The notes under the pieces were generated by a model, which worked only from the letters and a program-made list of their open reading frames with translations, was not told where the DNA came from and made no database searches. DNA of 64,000 bases from Pandoraea faecigallinarum. Its GTDB lineage: Bacteria > Pseudomonadota > Gammaproteobacteria > Burkholderiales > Burkholderiaceae. The stretch is taken from positions 4,650,001-4,714,000 of the forward strand of contig NZ_CP011807.3 of the NCBI RefSeq assembly GCF_001029105.3, read 5' to 3'. Positions within the stretch are counted from its first letter, which is position 1, and each line of letters opens with the position of its first letter. A program made the translations under genes and the position numbers. Of this stretch, positions 54,543 through 63,492 are shown piece by piece.

Positions 54543-56063
54543 ATGCGATACGCCCCACCCGGCACGCCCGGTGCCCTGTTGTCTTTGCAAGACCGTTACG
54601 AGAACTTCATCGGCGGCAAGTTCGTCGCGCCGGTCGAAGGGCGCTACTTCGTCAATACCTCCCCGGTCACGGGGGCGGTCATCGGAGAATTCCCGCGATC
54701 CAACGGTGCGGACATCGAGTTGGCGCTCGACGCCGCGCACGCCGCCGCAGCCAGGTGGGGACAAACATCCGTGCAGGCGCGCTCGCGCATTCTGTTGCAG
54801 ATCGCTGATCGTCTCGAATCGCAACTGGAGCGCTTCGCCGTTGCGGAAACGTGGGACAACGGCAAACCCGTGCGCGAGACGCTCGCCGCGGATTTGCCGC
54901 TGGCTATCGACCACTTCCGCTACTTCGCCGGTTGCATCCGGGCGCAGGAGGGCACTGCCGCCGAGATCGACGCACATACCGCGGCCTATCATTTCCACGA
55001 GCCGTTGGGTGTGGTCGGTCAGATCATCCCGTGGAATTTTCCGTTGCTGATGGCCGCCTGGAAACTCGCACCGGCGCTGGCGGCGGGAAATTGCGTGGTG
55101 CTCAAGCCCGCCGAGCAAACCCCGCTGTCGATCACGCTGTTCGCCGAACTGGTCGGCGATCTGCTGCCGCCCGGCGTACTCAACGTCGTGCAGGGGTTCG
55201 GCAAGGAGGCAGGCGAGGCGCTCGCGACCAGCAAGCGTATCGCCAAGATCGCGTTCACCGGCTCCACGCCCGTCGGCAACCACATATTGACGCGCGCGGC
55301 CGCCAACCTGATTCCAAGTACCGTCGAACTGGGCGGCAAGTCGCCGAACCTCTTCTTCGAGGACATCATGCGCGGTGAGCCGGAGTTCATCGAGAAGGCC
55401 GCGGAAGGGCTCGTGCTCGGCTTCCTGAACCAGGGCGAAGTCTGCACCTGTCCCTCGCGCGCGCTCGTTCAGGAATCGATTTACGAGCCGTTCATGGAAG
55501 TGGTGATGAAGCGCGTCGAGCGCATCAGACGAGGCGATCCGCTCGACACCGAAACGGCCGTCGGCGCACAGGCTTCGCAGCAGCAGTTCGACAAGATCCT
55601 CACGTATCTCGATCTCGCACGCAAGGAAGGCGCGCAAGTGCTGACCGGCGGTGGTATCGAGATGCTGGACGGGCCACTCGCCTCCGGCTTTTACATCCAG
55701 CCGACGCTACTCAAGGGTGAGAACCGCATGCGCGTATTCCAGGAGGAAATCTTCGGCCCGGTCGTGGGCGTGACGACATTCAAGGACGAGGCCGAAGCGC
55801 TGGCCATCGCCAACGACACCGAGTTCGGTCTGGGCGCGGGTGTCTGGACACGGGACATCAACCGCGCGTATCGGATGGGACGCGCCATTCAGGCGGGACG
55901 TGTCTGGACGAACTGCTATCACCTCTATCCGGCACACGCGGCGTTTGGCGGCTACAAGAAGTCCGGCATCGGCCGCGAGACGCACAAGATGATGCTCGAC
56001 CACTATCAGCAGACGAAGAACTTGCTGGTGAGCTACGACGTCAACCCGCTCGGCTTCTTCTGA
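54543..56063 (+). CDS. NAD-dependent aldehyde dehydrogenase (AldB/AcoD-like)
   Basis: Oxidises acetaldehyde or similar short aldehydes to acids; 506 residues. The NAD-binding [10 protein letters not shown] and FTGSTPVG motifs are present, as are the general-base Glu in [12 protein letters not shown] and the catalytic Cys in [11 protein letters not shown]. The N-terminal [20 protein letters not shown] and [13 protein letters not shown] are typical of the AldB/AcoD group regulated with sigma-54 activators. The iron alcohol dehydrogenase gene follows on the same strand. Confidence 0.95.
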   Translation: MRYAPPGTPGALLSLQDRYENFIGGKFVAPVEGRYFVNTSPVTGAVIGEFPRSNGADIELALDAAHAAAARWGQTSVQARSRILLQIADRLESQLERFAVAETWDNGKPVRETLAADLPLAIDHFRYFAGCIRAQEGTAAEIDAHTAAYHFHEPLGVVGQIIPWNFPLLMAAWKLAPALAAGNCVVLKPAEQTPLSITLFAELVGDLLPPGVLNVVQGFGKEAGEALATSKRIAKIAFTGSTPVGNHILTRAAANLIPSTVELGGKSPNLFFEDIMRGEPEFIEKAAEGLVLGFLNQGEVCTCPSRALVQESIYEPFMEVVMKRVERIRRGDPLDTETAVGAQASQQQFDKILTYLDLARKEGAQVLTGGGIEMLDGPLASGFYIQPTLLKGENRMRVFQEEIFGPVVGVTTFKDEAEALAIANDTEFGLGAGVWTRDINRAYRMGRAIQAGRVWTNCYHLYPAHAAFGGYKKSGIGRETHKMMLDHYQQTKNLLVSYDVNPLGFF

Positions 56064-56110
56064 CATTCCGAGTCCTGCCTCTAAACCTGCGCAACCTTGT
56101 AGCAGATCAA

Positions 56111-56142
56111 AGACGCATCGCACGCCGGGTGCGATGCTGTCT
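56111..56142 (+). other. Intercistronic hairpin between aldehyde and alcohol dehydrogenase genes
   Basis: An 8-bp perfect stem (56115-56122 with 56130-56137) is extended by four more pairs past a single bulged T. No T-run follows. It may act as an mRNA stabiliser that sets relative expression of the two genes. Confidence 0.5.
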
Positions 56143-56231
56143 TCAATGCATGCGAACAATGATTCCGGGCACCGCCGGCGCGCCGCAGCGCGCGCGGTGC
56201 ATCGCTCACAGAACGGATAAGGAGCATGACC

Positions 56232-57380
56232 ATGAGCACGACATTCTTCATTCCCAGCGTCAACATGATGGGCGTGGGCAGCCTTGACGAAGCGATCGCC
56301 GCCCTGCGCCAATACCATTTCCGGCGCGCCCTGATCGTGACCGACGCCGGACTCGCAAAGGCCGGTGTCGCCGGAAAAGTCGCCGAGCTGCTCGCGCGGC
56401 AGGACATCCAGTCGGTGTTGTTCGACGGCGCGAAACCGAACCCGACGGTCGCCAACGTCGAAGCGGGTCTTGCGATCCTCCGGCAGAATCAGTGCGACTT
56501 CGTGATTTCGCTAGGTGGCGGGTCGCCGCACGACTGCGCAAAGGGCATCGCCCTATGTGCGACCAACGGCGGCCACATTTCGGATTACGAGGGCGTCGAT
56601 CAGTCGAAGAAGCCGCAATTGCCGCTCGTCGCGATCAACACGACAGCGGGCACCGCGAGCGAGATGACGCGCTTTTGCATCATTACGGACGAGAAGCGGC
56701 ATGTGAAGATGGCCATTGTCGACCGCAACGTCACGCCGTTGCTGTCGGTCAACGATCCCGCGCTGATGGCGGCAATGCCGAAGGGCTTGACCGCGGCGAC
56801 CGGCATGGACGCGTTGACGCACGCCACCGAAGCCTACGTCTCGACCGCGGCCACGCCGATCACCGACGCGTGCGCGCTCAAGGCCATCACCCTGATCTCC
56901 GGGAACCTGCGTCGCGCGGTCTCGCATGGTGACGACATGACGGCGCGCGAGAACATGGCGTACGCGCAATTCCTGGCGGGCATGGCGTTCAACAACGCGT
57001 CGCTGGGCTACGTGCACGCAATGGCACATCAGCTCGGCGGGTTCTACGATTTGCCGCACGGCGTGTGCAACGCGGTCCTGCTGCCGCACGTCGAAGAGTT
57101 CAACGCGAGTACGAGCGCCGCACGTCTGAAAGACATCGCGCAGGCGATGGGCGAGAAGGTCGAGGGGTTGAGCGACGAGGAAGGCGCAAAGGCCGCGATT
57201 GCCGCGATCCGTCGCTTGTCGAAGGACATCGGCATTCCGTCGGGACTGGCCGAGCTGGGGGCCAAAGAAGCCGACGTGCCCACGCTCGCGGCCAACGCCA
57301 TGCAGGATGCGTGCGGCTTCACGAATCCGCGCCGTGCCGAACAACGGGAAATCGAAGAGATCTTCCGTCGGGCGTTTTGA
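56232..57380 (+). CDS. Iron-containing (group III) alcohol dehydrogenase
   Basis: NAD-dependent alcohol dehydrogenase of 382 residues. The nucleotide motif [11 protein letters not shown] and the metal-binding cluster are present: Asp in [11 protein letters not shown], then His residues of [19 protein letters not shown]. It resembles AdhB/1,3-propanediol and ethanol dehydrogenases. It would feed aldehyde to the preceding dehydrogenase. AAGGAG at 56219-56224 is 7 bases from ATG 56232 and only 1 base from the earlier in-frame ATG 56226, so 56232 is chosen. Confidence 0.94.
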   Translation: MSTTFFIPSVNMMGVGSLDEAIAALRQYHFRRALIVTDAGLAKAGVAGKVAELLARQDIQSVLFDGAKPNPTVANVEAGLAILRQNQCDFVISLGGGSPHDCAKGIALCATNGGHISDYEGVDQSKKPQLPLVAINTTAGTASEMTRFCIITDEKRHVKMAIVDRNVTPLLSVNDPALMAAMPKGLTAATGMDALTHATEAYVSTAATPITDACALKAITLISGNLRRAVSHGDDMTARENMAYAQFLAGMAFNNASLGYVHAMAHQLGGFYDLPHGVCNAVLLPHVEEFNASTSAARLKDIAQAMGEKVEGLSDEEGAKAAIAAIRRLSKDIGIPSGLAELGAKEADVPTLAANAMQDACGFTNPRRAEQREIEEIFRRAF

Positions 57381-57505
57381 TGGGACGGCGTCTTCTCGTG
57401 GCGGGCGACACATTTTTTACATGTCGGCGGGCCGCTTGAACGACGCCGCTCGCCGACACTCGTCGCACATGCGTTCCCGGCAGTGTTAAAGGCGCGCGTG
57501 TCGAA

Positions 57506-58864
57506 TCACGCCGTTGCCGTGGCGCCCGACAGCGCCTCCCTGCGGCGCATCCGCCACCAGATCAGCACGGCGACGAGGGCTTCGAGCGCCGCCACGACCC
57601 AGAGGCCGCCGTTGAAACTGCCCGTTGCGTCCTTGACGATGCCAAGCAGGTACGGCGAGCCGAACCCTGCCAGATTCGCAACGGAATTGATGAACGCCAC
57701 CCCCATCGCCGCGGCACCGCCCGCCAGATAAGCGTTGGGCAACTGCCAGAACACGGGAATCGCACCCATCGTGCCCGACACGGCGATCACCAGACACAGG
57801 AACGCCGCCACACCGTTGCTGCCGGCGAATACCCCGACACCCGCCAAACCGCACGCCCCGACGAAGACCGGAATGGCGCAATGCATGCGCGCTTCGCGTC
57901 GCTTGTCCGCGCTGTATCCGATGGCGATCTGGAAGATTGCGCCGAACACGTACATCACACCCACGAGCAATCCGATGTGCAGCGGATTGCTCGGCCCCAA
58001 CGCCCGAACGATGGTCGGCGCAAAGAACGAGAGCGTGGCGTTCGCGGCCACGATACCGAAATAGATACCGGTGAGCAGCCAGAGCTTCGGGCTGCGCACC
58101 GCCAGCATGAAGCTGTGCTCGCGCTTGCCCGCGTGCTTGCGGTCGACCTCCAGATCGGCTTGCAGCAGACGCTTCTCCTGTTCGGACAACCAACTCGCCT
58201 GCTCCGGCTTGTCGACGAGGAACCACACCGCCAGTACACCCGCGAGTACCGTCGGCACGCCTTCGAGCAGGAACAGCCATTGCCATCCCGCCCAGCCGTT
58301 CACACCGTGCATGCCATTGAGAATCGCGCCAGCGAGCGGTGCGCCCACGACCGACGACACCGCGGACGCGGAGATGAACCATGCAAACGCCTTCGCGCGC
58401 CGATGCGCCGGGAACCAGAACGTCAGGTAAAGCAGCACGCCGGGCTGAAAGCCCGCTTCGAACGCGCCCAGCAGGAAGCGCATCGCATAGAAATAGGCGG
58501 GCGAGTGCGTGAACATCATCAGCACGCAGATCGTTCCCCAGCCCAACGTGATGCGCGCGAGCGTGCGTCGCGCGCCGATGCGCAACAGCAGCCAGTTGCT
58601 GGGGATCTCCAGAAAGAAATAGCCGAGAAAGAAGATACCCGCGCCAATGCCGTATACCGTCTCGCTGAAGCCGAGATCCTGCTGCATTTGCAGCTTCGCG
58701 AAGCCGACGTTGACACGATCGATCCACGCGAGCATCCACAACACGAAGATGAACGGGATGATCCGCCACATGATCTTCCGGTAGATCGGGTCGAGCGTTC
58801 GCTGCGACGGATTCGCGAACGTGTGGCTCGCGTCGGCTGCGAGTGATGATGGCTGCTGGTTCAT
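57506..58864 (-). CDS. MFS transporter, anion:cation symporter (ACS) family
   Basis: Carrier of 452 residues with 12 helices. The ACS signature DRVNVGFAKLQMQQDLGFSE follows helix 1, with FLGYFFLEIPSNW and the long cytoplasmic loop between helices 6 and 7. ACS carriers import organic acids such as tartrate, 4-hydroxyphenylacetate or phthalates. AGGAG before ATG 58864 supports the start. It is downstream of, and in the same direction as, the racemase-fold gene. Confidence 0.9.
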   Translation of the reverse strand: MNQQPSSLAADASHTFANPSQRTLDPIYRKIMWRIIPFIFVLWMLAWIDRVNVGFAKLQMQQDLGFSETVYGIGAGIFFLGYFFLEIPSNWLLLRIGARRTLARITLGWGTICVLMMFTHSPAYFYAMRFLLGAFEAGFQPGVLLYLTFWFPAHRRAKAFAWFISASAVSSVVGAPLAGAILNGMHGVNGWAGWQWLFLLEGVPTVLAGVLAVWFLVDKPEQASWLSEQEKRLLQADLEVDRKHAGKREHSFMLAVRSPKLWLLTGIYFGIVAANATLSFFAPTIVRALGPSNPLHIGLLVGVMYVFGAIFQIAIGYSADKRREARMHCAIPVFVGACGLAGVGVFAGSNGVAAFLCLVIAVSGTMGAIPVFWQLPNAYLAGGAAAMGVAFINSVANLAGFGSPYLLGIVKDATGSFNGGLWVVAALEALVAVLIWWRMRRREALSGATATA

Positions 58865-58990
58865 TTCAACTCCTCCCGGAGTGGCGTGGGTCGGCACGCG
58901 TTATCACAAGGTGTCGCAAACCCGCGTGCGTTGTTCTGAATTCGATGTCGATGTTCACGTTGGTGGGGCGGCGAGCCGGCTCGGGCACGC

Positions 58991-59039
58991 AGCGGCTTCT
59001 GGCGGCCTCAGGTGGCTTCTGGCGGCCTCAGGCGGCTTC
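58991..59039. repeat. 20-bp tandem repeat, two and a half units
   Basis: gcggcttctggcggcctcag at 58991-59010, a one-base variant at 59011-59030 and the start of a third unit (59031-59039). The third unit supplies the last codons of the racemase-fold gene, so the repeat may be a duplicated gene end. Confidence 0.85.
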
Positions 59040-59714
59040 GCCGAGACCGCCGGGCCCCATCGCCTGAAGCAGCGCGCGGCACGCCGCGGGCACCGGACCG
59101 ATCACGGGAATCGAGAAGCGCTCGCACAGCGCCTGCGCCGCCTCTCCCAGCGGTCCGCCGCCGATCACCACGGCCTGCGCACCGTCGTCTCGAATGCACG
59201 CCTCGACGGCACCCGCAAGCCGGCTTTCCAACTGCGACGGCACATCGCCCAGCGCAAGCGGATCGCCCGTCGTGAAACGCGCACCGGTGAAATTCGCGCC
59301 GAGGCCGAGCGCGCGCACGTTCGCGACGATCGAGTTGGCCAGCAAAGGCGTGGTCGTGGCGATGCCAAACCGTCGGCCGCCCGCCCCCGCCTCACGTACG
59401 GAAGTCGCGCCGATCCCCACGACCGGCACGTTCAGACGCGCACGCAGCGCATCGATGCCCGGATCACCGAAGGCGCCGACGATCACGCCGTCCGCTTGCG
59501 CCGCCAGCGCCACGATTTGCGGGTCGTTCACGGCGTTCGCCGCCACCGCGAGGTCTTGCTCATCGACGATCATCGGTGCGCCGCGCGACACCGTCACGCC
59601 GACGACGGCCGGTGGCGACGTCGTCACGCCGGCGAAACAGGCTCGGGCGATGTCGACCATCATTTGCGTCGTCGCCGTCGACGTATTCGGGTTGAGGAGC
59701 AGGATACGAGTCAT
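59028..59714 (-). CDS. Asp/Glu/hydantoin racemase-superfamily protein without the usual catalytic Cys pair
   Basis: The 228-residue protein has the pseudo-symmetric racemase fold: the start RILLLNPNTSTATT and VVGIGATSV are typical of the hydantoin/allantoin racemase branch. The two positions that normally hold catalytic cysteines read GAFGDPG and IGGGPLG here, so neither Cys is present. A true two-base racemase mechanism is unlikely. Decarboxylase, isomerase or regulatory roles are possible. It lies 32 bases downstream of an MFS gene in the same direction. Confidence 0.8.
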   Translation of the reverse strand: MTRILLLNPNTSTATTQMMVDIARACFAGVTTSPPAVVGVTVSRGAPMIVDEQDLAVAANAVNDPQIVALAAQADGVIVGAFGDPGIDALRARLNVPVVGIGATSVREAGAGGRRFGIATTTPLLANSIVANVRALGLGANFTGARFTTGDPLALGDVPSQLESRLAGAVEACIRDDGAQAVVIGGGPLGEAAQALCERFSIPVIGPVPAACRALLQAMGPGGLGEAA

Positions 59715-59746
59715 GAAATTCTCGGCGAGCCGGAAAATGTCGGAAG

Positions 59747-61207
59747 TCAGGAAGCGGAGGACGCCGTTGCATCCGCCGATGCGCGTGCCGTGGCATGGGC
59801 ACCGGCGTCGCCGGATGCGGCCGGGCCATCGATCGGCTTGCCGAACGTCTCGGGAGCGAAGGTCAGCGCAATGGCGAATACGGCGTACATCGCAGCCATC
59901 ATCGCGAACATGCCGCCAATGCCGTACTGATCGAAGACGCGGCCGGCGACCAGCGGCATGGCGGCGCCGGCCAGCGTGCCCAGCGCCAGGATGAAGGCCG
60001 TGCCGAATGCGCGAACCCGTGTCGGATAGAGTTCCGGCGCGTAAATCCAGAGGGACGTGTTGAGCAGCAGCACACAGAACTGGAACGCTGCGCCGAACGC
60101 GAGAATCAGCGGCTGCGACTTCGAGAGAAAGCCAAAGCACAGGCCGATCACGCAGGCGGCAATGGCACCGAGCGTCAGCACACGTTTGCGGGGAAAGCGG
60201 AAGCCGAAGTAGGACGCCGTGATTGCCCCGAGCAGGCTGCCCGACTGCATCACGATGGTGAACAGGAAGCTTTTGCTCAGCGTGTAGCCCTGCGCCATGA
60301 GGATCGTCGGCATCAGCGTGAGCACGGAGATTTGCGCACCGTAGGTCATGCACACAGCGATGCCCACTGCAGCGGTGCGACGCGCCAACGGCCCGACGAA
60401 CACTTCGCGCAGGCGCACCCTCTCAGCCCGGTACGCACCGTCCACGGCTTCGCTCAGATAGCGCTTTCCCGCGCCGCCAGCGGCCTTGCCGAGCCTGCCC
60501 GACGCGAGAATATTGAGCACGCGGTTGGCCTCTTCCACCCGCCCTTTGGAGAGCAGGAAGCGCGGCGTCTCCGGAATGAATCGTCGATACAGCAGCACAA
60601 AGAACGCGGGCAGCACCAGACATCCGAACAGCCAGCGCCAGCTATCGGGGCCGGGAAAGAGCGCGAAGACGGCCAGCCCGAACGCCGGGGCGAGCATGTT
60701 GCCCAGCCCGCCGCCCGCGACGTTGATGGCCCCGACCGCCACGCCACGAAAGCGCGACGAGCAGAACTCCGCGAGCATCGTCACGGCAATCGAGATCTCG
60801 CCGCCCAGTCCGAAGCCGACGATGAAGCGTCCGGCGGCGAGCATGGTGTAGTTGGCGGCCAAGGCGCAGATCAGCGCGCCCAGCGTGAAGAGCATGAGAT
60901 TGATGCTCAGCATCGTGCGACGTCCGTAGCGGTCGGCGATGTAGCCGGACCCGAGCCGGCCGAACGCTGCCGCGCCGAACGTCAGCGTGTTGAGAAAGCC
61001 GATCTGCGCGGCCGAGATACCCCAGGACTCGCGCAGCAACGGCCCGACCAAACCGACGGCGTTTTGCTCGAAGACGTCGAACAAAACCCCGAACAGGATC
61101 AGTGCGAGGATCTTCTTGTGTGACGGCGTCACCCCAATGTCGTCCAGCGCCCGTTCGAGCTGCTGCAACCTGGGTTCCGACGAGGATACGACCACTTCTG
61201 CGCCCAT
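59747..61207 (-). CDS. MFS transporter, sugar-porter/organic-acid type
   Basis: Carrier of 486 residues with 12 helices. The loop 2-3 motif is GYIADRYGRR, the loop 6-7 region contains RFIPETPRFLLSKGRVEEA as in the sugar-porter superfamily, and helix 11 contains the YPTRVRAFGTAF motif common to niacin and aromatic-acid porters. A Ser/Ala-rich tail ends the protein. An AT-rich region with inverted repeats precedes it, the probable target of the RpiR regulator encoded upstream. Confidence 0.88.
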   Translation of the reverse strand: MGAEVVVSSSEPRLQQLERALDDIGVTPSHKKILALILFGVLFDVFEQNAVGLVGPLLRESWGISAAQIGFLNTLTFGAAAFGRLGSGYIADRYGRRTMLSINLMLFTLGALICALAANYTMLAAGRFIVGFGLGGEISIAVTMLAEFCSSRFRGVAVGAINVAGGGLGNMLAPAFGLAVFALFPGPDSWRWLFGCLVLPAFFVLLYRRFIPETPRFLLSKGRVEEANRVLNILASGRLGKAAGGAGKRYLSEAVDGAYRAERVRLREVFVGPLARRTAAVGIAVCMTYGAQISVLTLMPTILMAQGYTLSKSFLFTIVMQSGSLLGAITASYFGFRFPRKRVLTLGAIAACVIGLCFGFLSKSQPLILAFGAAFQFCVLLLNTSLWIYAPELYPTRVRAFGTAFILALGTLAGAAMPLVAGRVFDQYGIGGMFAMMAAMYAVFAIALTFAPETFGKPIDGPAASGDAGAHATARASADATASSAS

Positions 61208-61285
61208 CGTAAAACTCCCTGCGCCGTATCTGGCGCCTTCGCGACCGATTGCCTCGCCCTCTGATGAACCTGTTCGGTTAATATT

Positions 61286-61320
61286 TTTTCAAATTATTTG
61301 TTTTTGAAAATTATTTTTCA
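61286..61320. promoter_or_regulatory. AT-rich overlapping inverted repeats, candidate RpiR operator
   Basis: TTTTCAAA (61286-61293) pairs with TTTGAAAA (61303-61310). The right arm also contributes TGAAAA (61305-61310), which pairs with TTTTCA (61315-61320). The dyads lie 79-113 bases upstream of the MFS start codon in a 60-base AT island. Assignment to the adjacent RpiR regulator is inference. Confidence 0.5.
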
Positions 61321-61439
61321 TATCAGGGTTTCACCCGACGAAGCGGACGTGCGACGTCCTTGCCCGGCGATGCCAATGACACGGAGCAATCGAGACAGCG
61401 CAATGAAGACGGAGGAGCGGCTGGGGAGCGGAGGAGGGG

Positions 61440-62294
61440 TTAAATCTCGTCGAGAGCGTCGTGGAATGCTTCGACGAGACCGAGATGACGACGCCCCGGA
61501 TTGCCCGCAAGCGTCATCACCTGCGTGACGATGAGATGGCACAGGCCGGCCACGGCGGTGTGGTTGTCGAGCACGCCCGGTCCCTGAACGTCGCATTGCA
61601 ACCACCACCTGGCGGGCGTCTTCGCGGACGCGTTGCGCTCGGTGATGTAGACGAGATTCGGACAGGCCTTCGCGAGTTGCGCCACGATCATCGGCATTTG
61701 ACGCACGCGACGCCGCAGCGCGAAGACAATGACCATGTCGTCGGCACCGATGCCCGCGAGATGTTCGCCCAACGTCTCGCCTGCGCCCGGAATCACCTGT
61801 GCACTGGGAACGATCTGGAGCAACTGCCAGCGCAGATACATCGCCAACGGCAGGCTTGAGCGGAAACCGACGAGCCATACCTTGCGTGCGGCAAGCACGG
61901 CGGCGGCGATCTGTTCGATTTCAGTAGACGAGAGACGGCGGTACGTCGCGTCGATGTTCGCGAGGCTCTGCTGACGCTGCACGCCGACGAGGTCGTCGGC
62001 CACGGTGTCCGGTGCGGATGAGGTCGCCGCCATCGCGAGCGGCGAACCGGCACGTTGCTCCGAGCGCACATGCTTGCGCGCCTCGTCGAACGACTCGTAT
62101 CCCAGACGCCGCACGAAGCGCGTGACGGTGGCATTCGAGACCTGCGCAAGCGCGGCAAGCTCCGACGCGGAGTACCCCGCGAGATCGCCGGGCAGATCCA
62201 GCGCGAATTCCGCCAGCCGCCGTTCTGAGGGCGAGAGCTGATCCAACTGGTCCCGGATACGTCCGACGAACGACTTCTTCACGTGAGATGCCAT
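61440..62294 (-). CDS. MurR/RpiR-family transcriptional regulator
   Basis: The 284-residue regulator has an N-terminal RpiR helix-turn-helix (about residues 10-80: SPSERRLAEFAL, then VSNATVTRFVRRLGYESFDEA). A SIS domain (about 125-265) follows, which in relatives binds phosphosugars but also other ligands. It lies between the DUF2817 gene (upstream) and the MFS gene (downstream), all on the minus strand. The ATG at 62294 lacks a strong ribosome site. An upstream TTG at 62375, inside the preceding gene, would lengthen it by 27 residues. Confidence 0.9.
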   Translation of the reverse strand: MASHVKKSFVGRIRDQLDQLSPSERRLAEFALDLPGDLAGYSASELAALAQVSNATVTRFVRRLGYESFDEARKHVRSEQRAGSPLAMAATSSAPDTVADDLVGVQRQQSLANIDATYRRLSSTEIEQIAAAVLAARKVWLVGFRSSLPLAMYLRWQLLQIVPSAQVIPGAGETLGEHLAGIGADDMVIVFALRRRVRQMPMIVAQLAKACPNLVYITERNASAKTPARWWLQCDVQGPGVLDNHTAVAGLCHLIVTQVMTLAGNPGRRHLGLVEAFHDALDEI

Positions 62295-62364
62295 GAGCGT
62301 TTGCGTGGTGGTGGCAAGCGATTGCGACCGGCTATTGTCACCCGAATCCGGGTGAATCGCGAAC

Positions 62365-63486
62365 TCACGCGGCAACGTCGGTCCGCGAGCGCCCCAGTCC
62401 CACCACCGCCTGCAAGATCGCCACGCGGGCCTGCCCCAGAATCTGGCCCTGCCATACCGGGTCGTCGAAGCAGAACGCGCTTTTCACCGCGCGGCGAATC
62501 GACCACGCCTGCGCGTCGGGTGCGTCCGGGTGCTGCCTCAGCCACGCGTCTGCACGCAACATGTGCAGCATGTCGATGAGTGCGACGGTGCCGTACTCGA
62601 TGGCGATCGCCGTCACCTGCGCATCGGGGCGTGTGGTGCGCAGCGTGTCGAGCAACGGACCGCCGACGTTGGACGCCACCGTCGTTGCGTCGACGGGACT
62701 GGCGAGATCCGCGCCCCACCACTCGCGCGCGCGGGCCAACTCGGCCGCGTCGAGCGCACCCACGCAGATCTTCTCGCCATGTCCCGGCGGGCCAAGCCCC
62801 GTGTGGAAGTCGATCCAGCCGATGGCGTCGCAATGCGCGGCGTGCGTCTCGATCAGCGTGCGGATCAGACGCGTGCTCCATACCGGCGCTGTCCCGCCAT
62901 AGAAGAGTCCGTCGGCGAAAGCATACTGCCCGATGGTCAAGGCATGCTGGTAGGCCGCCTCGCCATGTGTCGCGATGTAGTCGGCGATGGCGCGCACATT
63001 GTCGTCAGACGGCGGCCAAGTCGCAGGCACAAGCAACCGGTGCAGCTCGGCATAGTCCTTGTTGACCGGAAGCGGTTGCGTGAAGTCGATGCTGTTGCGG
63101 TTCAGGTCGACGTTATCCTCGTTCGTGCGCGACAACCACGAGAAACCATACGGATTGATGGCGTGAACGACGAGGACGGCCACGTCCGTGGCATCGAGAC
63201 GCGCCTTCAATCCTGCGTCGCCGAGCAGTGCGATTTGCGCCGCGCTCCCGCAGAATCCCTCGACACCGTGCGTGCCCGAGGTCAGGATGAGCAGCCGTCG
63301 CGCCTGCGGCGAGCCCAGTCGCACGACGTCGGTCGCCAGGGTCTCGCCTTCACGTCCGGCGATACCGGGGACGACGTGGCTCGTTACCTCCACGTTCGCC
63401 CGTTGGGCGGCCGCGGCAAAGCGTTGTCGGGCTTGCAGATAGCTGTCGGAAAATAGCGACGGCGGTGACAGGGGATTGGCGGCCAT
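62365..63486 (-). CDS. DUF2817 (M14-like zinc carboxypeptidase) protein
   Basis: The 373-residue protein has zinc-peptidase-like motifs: SGTHGVEGFCGS with His and Glu ligands, the substrate-binding SRTNEDNVDLNRN, and DFHTGLGPPGHGEKI with the third ligand. DUF2817 proteins are treated as M14-related hydrolases or aspartoacylase-like deacylases. ATG 63486 lies 6 bases after the M20 gene stop, so the two are one operon. It may act on the same small amide or peptide as its neighbours. Confidence 0.88.
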   Translation of the reverse strand: MAANPLSPPSLFSDSYLQARQRFAAAAQRANVEVTSHVVPGIAGREGETLATDVVRLGSPQARRLLILTSGTHGVEGFCGSAAQIALLGDAGLKARLDATDVAVLVVHAINPYGFSWLSRTNEDNVDLNRNSIDFTQPLPVNKDYAELHRLLVPATWPPSDDNVRAIADYIATHGEAAYQHALTIGQYAFADGLFYGGTAPVWSTRLIRTLIETHAAHCDAIGWIDFHTGLGPPGHGEKICVGALDAAELARAREWWGADLASPVDATTVASNVGGPLLDTLRTTRPDAQVTAIAIEYGTVALIDMLHMLRADAWLRQHPDAPDAQAWSIRRAVKSAFCFDDPVWQGQILGQARVAILQAVVGLGRSRTDVAA

Positions 63487-63492
63487 CTCGCG

